Below are positions 60,975 to 64,000 of a stretch of DNA of 64,000 bases, in pieces. The translations under genes and the position numbers were made by a program. Under the pieces are notes generated by a model. That model saw only the letters and a program-made list of their open reading frames with translations. It was not told the DNA's origin and did not search any database. The DNA is taken from the NCBI RefSeq assembly GCF_034931125.1, contig NZ_JAYGHM010000041.1:1-64000 (forward strand), given 5' to 3'. Source of the stretch: Rivularia sp034931125. GTDB lineage: Bacteria; Cyanobacteriota; Cyanobacteriia; Cyanobacteriales; Nostocaceae. The stretch's first letter is position 1. Every line of letters begins with the position of its first letter.

Positions 60975-63446
60975 TTAATCCGTATCCTTTGAAGGGAATG
61001 CCGAACCATCATCCCAGGCTGGGTCATATTTGTATTTAACGCCGCTCCAATCATGCTCGACTTCATTCTTTTCGGAGTAAGTTGATGGTTGAAATAAAAG
61101 ACCGTTGAGTGCTTCCCAGTTCCGGTTTTGTTCGGATGGTGAAGATGCGCCACTTGGATGCCCCACCAGAGGCGTATTTATATTCAACTCTTTAGGAGAT
61201 TGCTTGGGTGGTGAAGTTGGGGACGGCTCTGGTTCTACATTGGGCGGGTTTATTTTTATTTCGTCATTTGTTTGCTTAGATGGTAAATAACTGTTACCCG
61301 AACGCTCTATATCCGGTGGGTTTATTTTTAAGAAGCTATTTCGTTGCGATTGTGGTGAAGGCGGTTTTGGTTTTGGCTGGGATTCAAAACGCTTCCAATC
61401 TCGATACTTGTTACGCTCAAACCACCTTAGCGATTCCCAAACGATGCTTTTGATATCAAATTCCAGTAATGCAATATAGTTTTGAATTGCTTGAAAACTA
61501 TTTTTTGCTAACGACTCGCGGATGAAAGATATATGAATATTAATTATGTGCCTATCGGCGGAGTGATAACTTAATGCCTCGGCATAAGCAATACCCAACA
61601 AAGCAAGAATACTTTCTTTAATCTTTCTTTGTTTGGGGTCAGAATATCGCATCTCGTTAGCTGCTACTATTTTAATGTAAGATTCCTTCAAATATTCTTT
61701 GTCCAATATTTCTTTTTGACCTAAAACCACCCACCAGGGTTTATATTTTAGTAAATTGCTAATTTCTTTATTAACTAATTTAGCTCTTTGCTCATCATTA
61801 ATATCGTCGCCAGTGTAGCGATTTACAAATGTTTTGCGGGAATAATTTATAGCGCTTTTGAATTCTCTTTCAATGCGATGCTTATTTAATTTCCTATTTT
61901 CTGGGGTATCTGGAGTTGTTTGAAGTAAATATCTCCACAATATTTGAACGCTTTCTTCCCAACCTGTAAAATTACCATCAACGTGACCGAATAATAGTCC
62001 ATCAAACCAGTCTAGCGGAGGATAGTAATCGTATTTATTTTTAAATTTATCTTCTAGTCCATCTAAACCTGTTTGCTTATTAAAACTATTTACAGCACTG
62101 GTTTTAAGAAAGTTAACTTGTTTTTTCTGTTCTGGGGTAAGAACTTCTTCAAACTTACGCTTGCGTCTTTTAGCTTTAGGCTTAAAGCCAATGAATTCAT
62201 ATCCGCAGTGGGGACATACAGCAAGAAACTTGTTTATTTCAGATCCGCATTGAGGGCAAGTTTTAGTCTTTTCTGGTGGATCTTCTTTACCGTCGGGACA
62301 AAGTTTTAACTCAAAACTCCGCGTAGGCATTCCGATACGCCGTATATTCCCGCAAAAGTCAAAAAACCAGCAATCTTCTTTACCTTTAAATATTCGTAAT
62401 CCACGTCCACAAATTTGTACCCACAATGCCCTAGATTTTATGGGACGGCATACCAGAATAGCGTTTACACTCGGCTCGTCGAAACCTTCACAAAGAACGC
62501 CAACGCTACTAATTAAATGCGTTTTACCCTTACTAAACTCATGAAAAATTACATCGCGCTCCCTTTCCGACGTATCACTAATAATGCATTTAGCTTGAAT
62601 ATCGTGAAGAAGAAACTGTCGTGCTAAATTTTCAGCTTGCTTTACCGTCGCACAAAAGGCGATTGGTTTACGCCATTTCTCTTGAGTTTTATCAAGATAT
62701 ATTTTAACTAGTTCGCGGTTAAAGGAGTCATCGCATACCTCAGCCATACTCGTTTGCGTGAATTCACCGTCGCTACTTTGTAATTTACTTTCATCTATCA
62801 AATGGGTGTAAGCAAACTGACGAGCGCGAGATAAGTGACCGCGCTCTATTAATTGGCTGGGATACGGTGCTTTTACTATATTGTCAAAAAATTGACAATA
62901 CCCTTCTTTATTCTTAGACCTCCAAGGTGATGCAGACAATCCCAAGAAGTCAACTTTTTGATTAAGACACCAAACAGAGCCTGCGTAGGTGTCTAAAATT
63001 CGTCGCCAAACTTTGTAATAAGAAGCCGTATGTGCTTCGTCTAAGATAACTAAATCGATATCTGGTGGTAATTCTCGGTTTTGGATGGTTTGTAGCATTG
63101 CTATCTGAACCGACTTCGTATAATCGGGCAAAGCATAATCTGCCCAAATAATGCTCGGTTCAATGCCAAAAAAATTATTTAAGGTTTGTTTCGTTTGTTT
63201 GACAAGTTTACCGCGATGTACGAGAAATAATACTCTTTTACCTTGTTTCACGTAGTCGCCGATAATCTTGGACGCGATAACCGTCTTACCCGCTCCGGTG
63301 GGGGCGTAAACTAGAACGCGCTTTTTACCCTTAGAAAAAAAATTGTAAACATTTTTTATGACTTCTTCTTGATAATCCCGTAGAATCAACTCCTCGGTCT
63401 TCGAGGCAATCGCTATAGTATTGTTTTCAATAAATGATTGTGTCAT
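60975..63446 (-). CDS. SF2 DEAH-box helicase with zinc ribbon, 823 aa
   Basis: Helicase motifs: LRDYQEE (motif 0 region), Walker A APTGAGKT (48-55), DEAH (136-139), SAS (171-173), CEGFDEP (319-325) and QICGRGLR (344-351). A zinc ribbon CPQC/CPHC (Cys397, 400, 411, 414) follows. The C-terminal half is helical, ending in a Pro/Ser/Asn-rich tail. It resembles the restriction-type/RecQ-like DNA translocases common on cyanobacterial plasmids. An ATP-driven role in plasmid DNA unwinding or defence is possible. Start and flanks show no good ribosome binding site. Confidence 0.8.
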   Translation of the reverse strand: MTQSFIENNTIAIASKTEELILRDYQEEVIKNVYNFFSKGKKRVLVYAPTGAGKTVIASKIIGDYVKQGKRVLFLVHRGKLVKQTKQTLNNFFGIEPSIIWADYALPDYTKSVQIAMLQTIQNRELPPDIDLVILDEAHTASYYKVWRRILDTYAGSVWCLNQKVDFLGLSASPWRSKNKEGYCQFFDNIVKAPYPSQLIERGHLSRARQFAYTHLIDESKLQSSDGEFTQTSMAEVCDDSFNRELVKIYLDKTQEKWRKPIAFCATVKQAENLARQFLLHDIQAKCIISDTSERERDVIFHEFSKGKTHLISSVGVLCEGFDEPSVNAILVCRPIKSRALWVQICGRGLRIFKGKEDCWFFDFCGNIRRIGMPTRSFELKLCPDGKEDPPEKTKTCPQCGSEINKFLAVCPHCGYEFIGFKPKAKRRKRKFEEVLTPEQKKQVNFLKTSAVNSFNKQTGLDGLEDKFKNKYDYYPPLDWFDGLLFGHVDGNFTGWEESVQILWRYLLQTTPDTPENRKLNKHRIEREFKSAINYSRKTFVNRYTGDDINDEQRAKLVNKEISNLLKYKPWWVVLGQKEILDKEYLKESYIKIVAANEMRYSDPKQRKIKESILALLGIAYAEALSYHSADRHIINIHISFIRESLAKNSFQAIQNYIALLEFDIKSIVWESLRWFERNKYRDWKRFESQPKPKPPSPQSQRNSFLKINPPDIERSGNSYLPSKQTNDEIKINPPNVEPEPSPTSPPKQSPKELNINTPLVGHPSGASSPSEQNRNWEALNGLLFQPSTYSEKNEVEHDWSGVKYKYDPAWDDGSAFPSKDTD

Positions 63447-63606
63447 TTATATTTTTATTAACGAATAATTTTTACTACCTCAAACACCCCAAACGCTGTT
63501 TAGTTCGTTTTTTTTGTCCGGTATAACACAAGCGCATAAAAAATACTACTTTTAACTTCGACCCTGCGGATAACAACTTGGGAATTCGGATATTGGACGC
63601 GAGCGG

Positions 63607-63783
63607 ATGGAACGAGCCTTACAAGCGTGCAAAGCATCAGCATTGGGAAGGCTCGGAAGATATGGAACCCTCTCCGCATTAATAGAGCCGCATTACCGAG
63701 CAATAGAACTTGGTTATTTGGATGCATCCGAGCCGGGAAATAGTTCGACTCGCTTGCTTGTAGAAGGGCGAATATTTTTTTGA
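63607..63783 (+). CDS. Possible small protein, 58 aa
   Basis: An ATG-to-TGA frame is GC-richer than its flanks and shows an amphipathic, Arg/Leu/Ala-rich N-terminus (ALQACKASALGRLGRYG). No ribosome binding site is clear and no family is recognised. It overlaps a minus-strand frame of 75 codons. The call is tentative. Confidence 0.25.
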   Translation: MERALQACKASALGRLGRYGTLSALIEPHYRAIELGYLDASEPGNSSTRLLVEGRIFF

Positions 63784-63901
63784 TTCAGATGAAACTTCTG
63801 GTTGGATGATTGGAGTAAATGATTTGTTCGATGGTTTACCATGCTACCTGGCGGTTGCATCCAGCTACTAAACAATTGGACAAGACGTATCAATTAAATA
63901 T

Positions 63902-63933
63902 AAAAAACCCACATACATATGTAGAGTTTGGGG
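63902..63933 (-). terminator. Weak terminator for the gene at the right edge
   Basis: On the minus strand, CCCA...TGGG with an inner TACA/TGTA pairing is followed by TTTTTT. The stem is short, so the confidence is modest. Confidence 0.4.
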
Positions 63934-63950
63934 ACTTTTGTTTGTTTCTA

Positions 63951-64000
63951 TTATTTGGATTTATCATCGGGTTTATTTTCGTTTTTAGCTGCGGCTTGTT
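63951..64000 (-). CDS. C-terminal end of a gene beyond the right edge (partial)
   Basis: Reading the minus strand, one frame is open from the edge to TAA (63953-63951) and gives a short Lys/Asp/Ala-rich tail (QAAAKNENKPDDKSK). A terminator-like hairpin follows. Only 15 residues are visible, so the gene's identity cannot be given. Confidence 0.35.
   Translation of the reverse strand, partial: QAAAKNENKPDDKSK

Larger units (their letters stand above)
63447..63950. other. Intergenic region, 504 nt, with one possible small frame
   Basis: The region between the helicase gene and the partial gene at the right edge holds a 59-codon plus-strand frame (63607-63783, see separate entry) and otherwise nothing recognised. 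Confidence 0.5.

Noticed and set aside
63500..63727. 75-codon minus-strand frame
   Set aside because: No motif, and it is antisense to a slightly more plausible plus-strand frame.
1..64000. rRNA and tRNA genes
   Set aside because: No segment with conserved rRNA or tRNA features was seen on reading through.

Overview
The window reads as part of a large, probably mobilizable plasmid of a filamentous cyanobacterium, most likely Nostocales. The evidence is frequent HIP1-type GCGATCGC palindromes (for example near 384, 15925, 23553, 32650, 34020, 38407, 39810), low GC content, and several gene families that are typical of cyanobacteria. These include a CyRepA1-like replication protein, a cyclic-nucleotide-binding type I secretion ABC protein with a SurA-like partner, DUF4351 and Uma2 nuclease-fold proteins, MobC/relaxase modules and a very large CARDB/cadherin/PKD protein. 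No rRNA, tRNA or CRISPR array was seen. A run of 98 N at 4810-4907 shows that this is a draft assembly.

Left part (1-11.8 kb): plasmid housekeeping. The N-terminal 302 residues of the replication protein run off the left edge. Upstream of it is a promoter-hairpin-terminator unit that may be a small RNA. A plus-strand operon (2.46-6.6 kb) encodes small coiled-coil and membrane proteins and ends in a membrane-anchored P-loop ATPase. It is followed by a small HTH protein, a DUF4351 nuclease-fold protein carrying a 19-bp perfect palindrome, an RHH/coiled-coil DNA-binding protein, a tyrosine recombinase, and a ParA/small-partner partition cassette with 44-bp direct repeats and a palindromic iteron array.

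Middle (11.9-52.6 kb): an export-and-surface island. It holds a SurA-like PPIase, a CNB-C39-like ABC exporter and an HlyD adaptor (all minus strand), interrupted by an oppositely oriented four-helix-bundle gene. Next come two convergent GT2 glycosyltransferase genes, then one uninterrupted 10,074-codon gene on the minus strand with an unrecognised 249-aa gene upstream. The giant protein contains PPC-like and about 16 CARDB-like repeats, beta-propellers, cadherin/Ig-like repeats, an RHS-like segment, a dockerin-like calcium site, a serine-hydrolase-like segment, a DNA/RNA non-specific nuclease domain, a HExxH metalloprotease-like domain, 8 PKD domains and three C-terminal repeats. I infer that it is a type I-secreted surface protein served by the neighbouring exporter.

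The most striking observation is at 26561-27445. The plus strand there carries a complete 294-codon pentapeptide-repeat gene made of two head-to-tail units. It lies exactly antisense and codon-aligned inside the giant gene, between its nuclease and metalloprotease domains, and both strands are open for the full length.

Right part (53-64 kb): mobilization and defence. There is a MobC/relaxase pair (minus), RHH and HTH accessory DNA-binding proteins, a second MobC followed by a short relaxase-like protein that has lost its catalytic residues, a Uma2 protein, a nucleotidyltransferase-fold/XRE pair that looks like a toxin-antitoxin module, and an SF2 DEAH helicase with a zinc ribbon.
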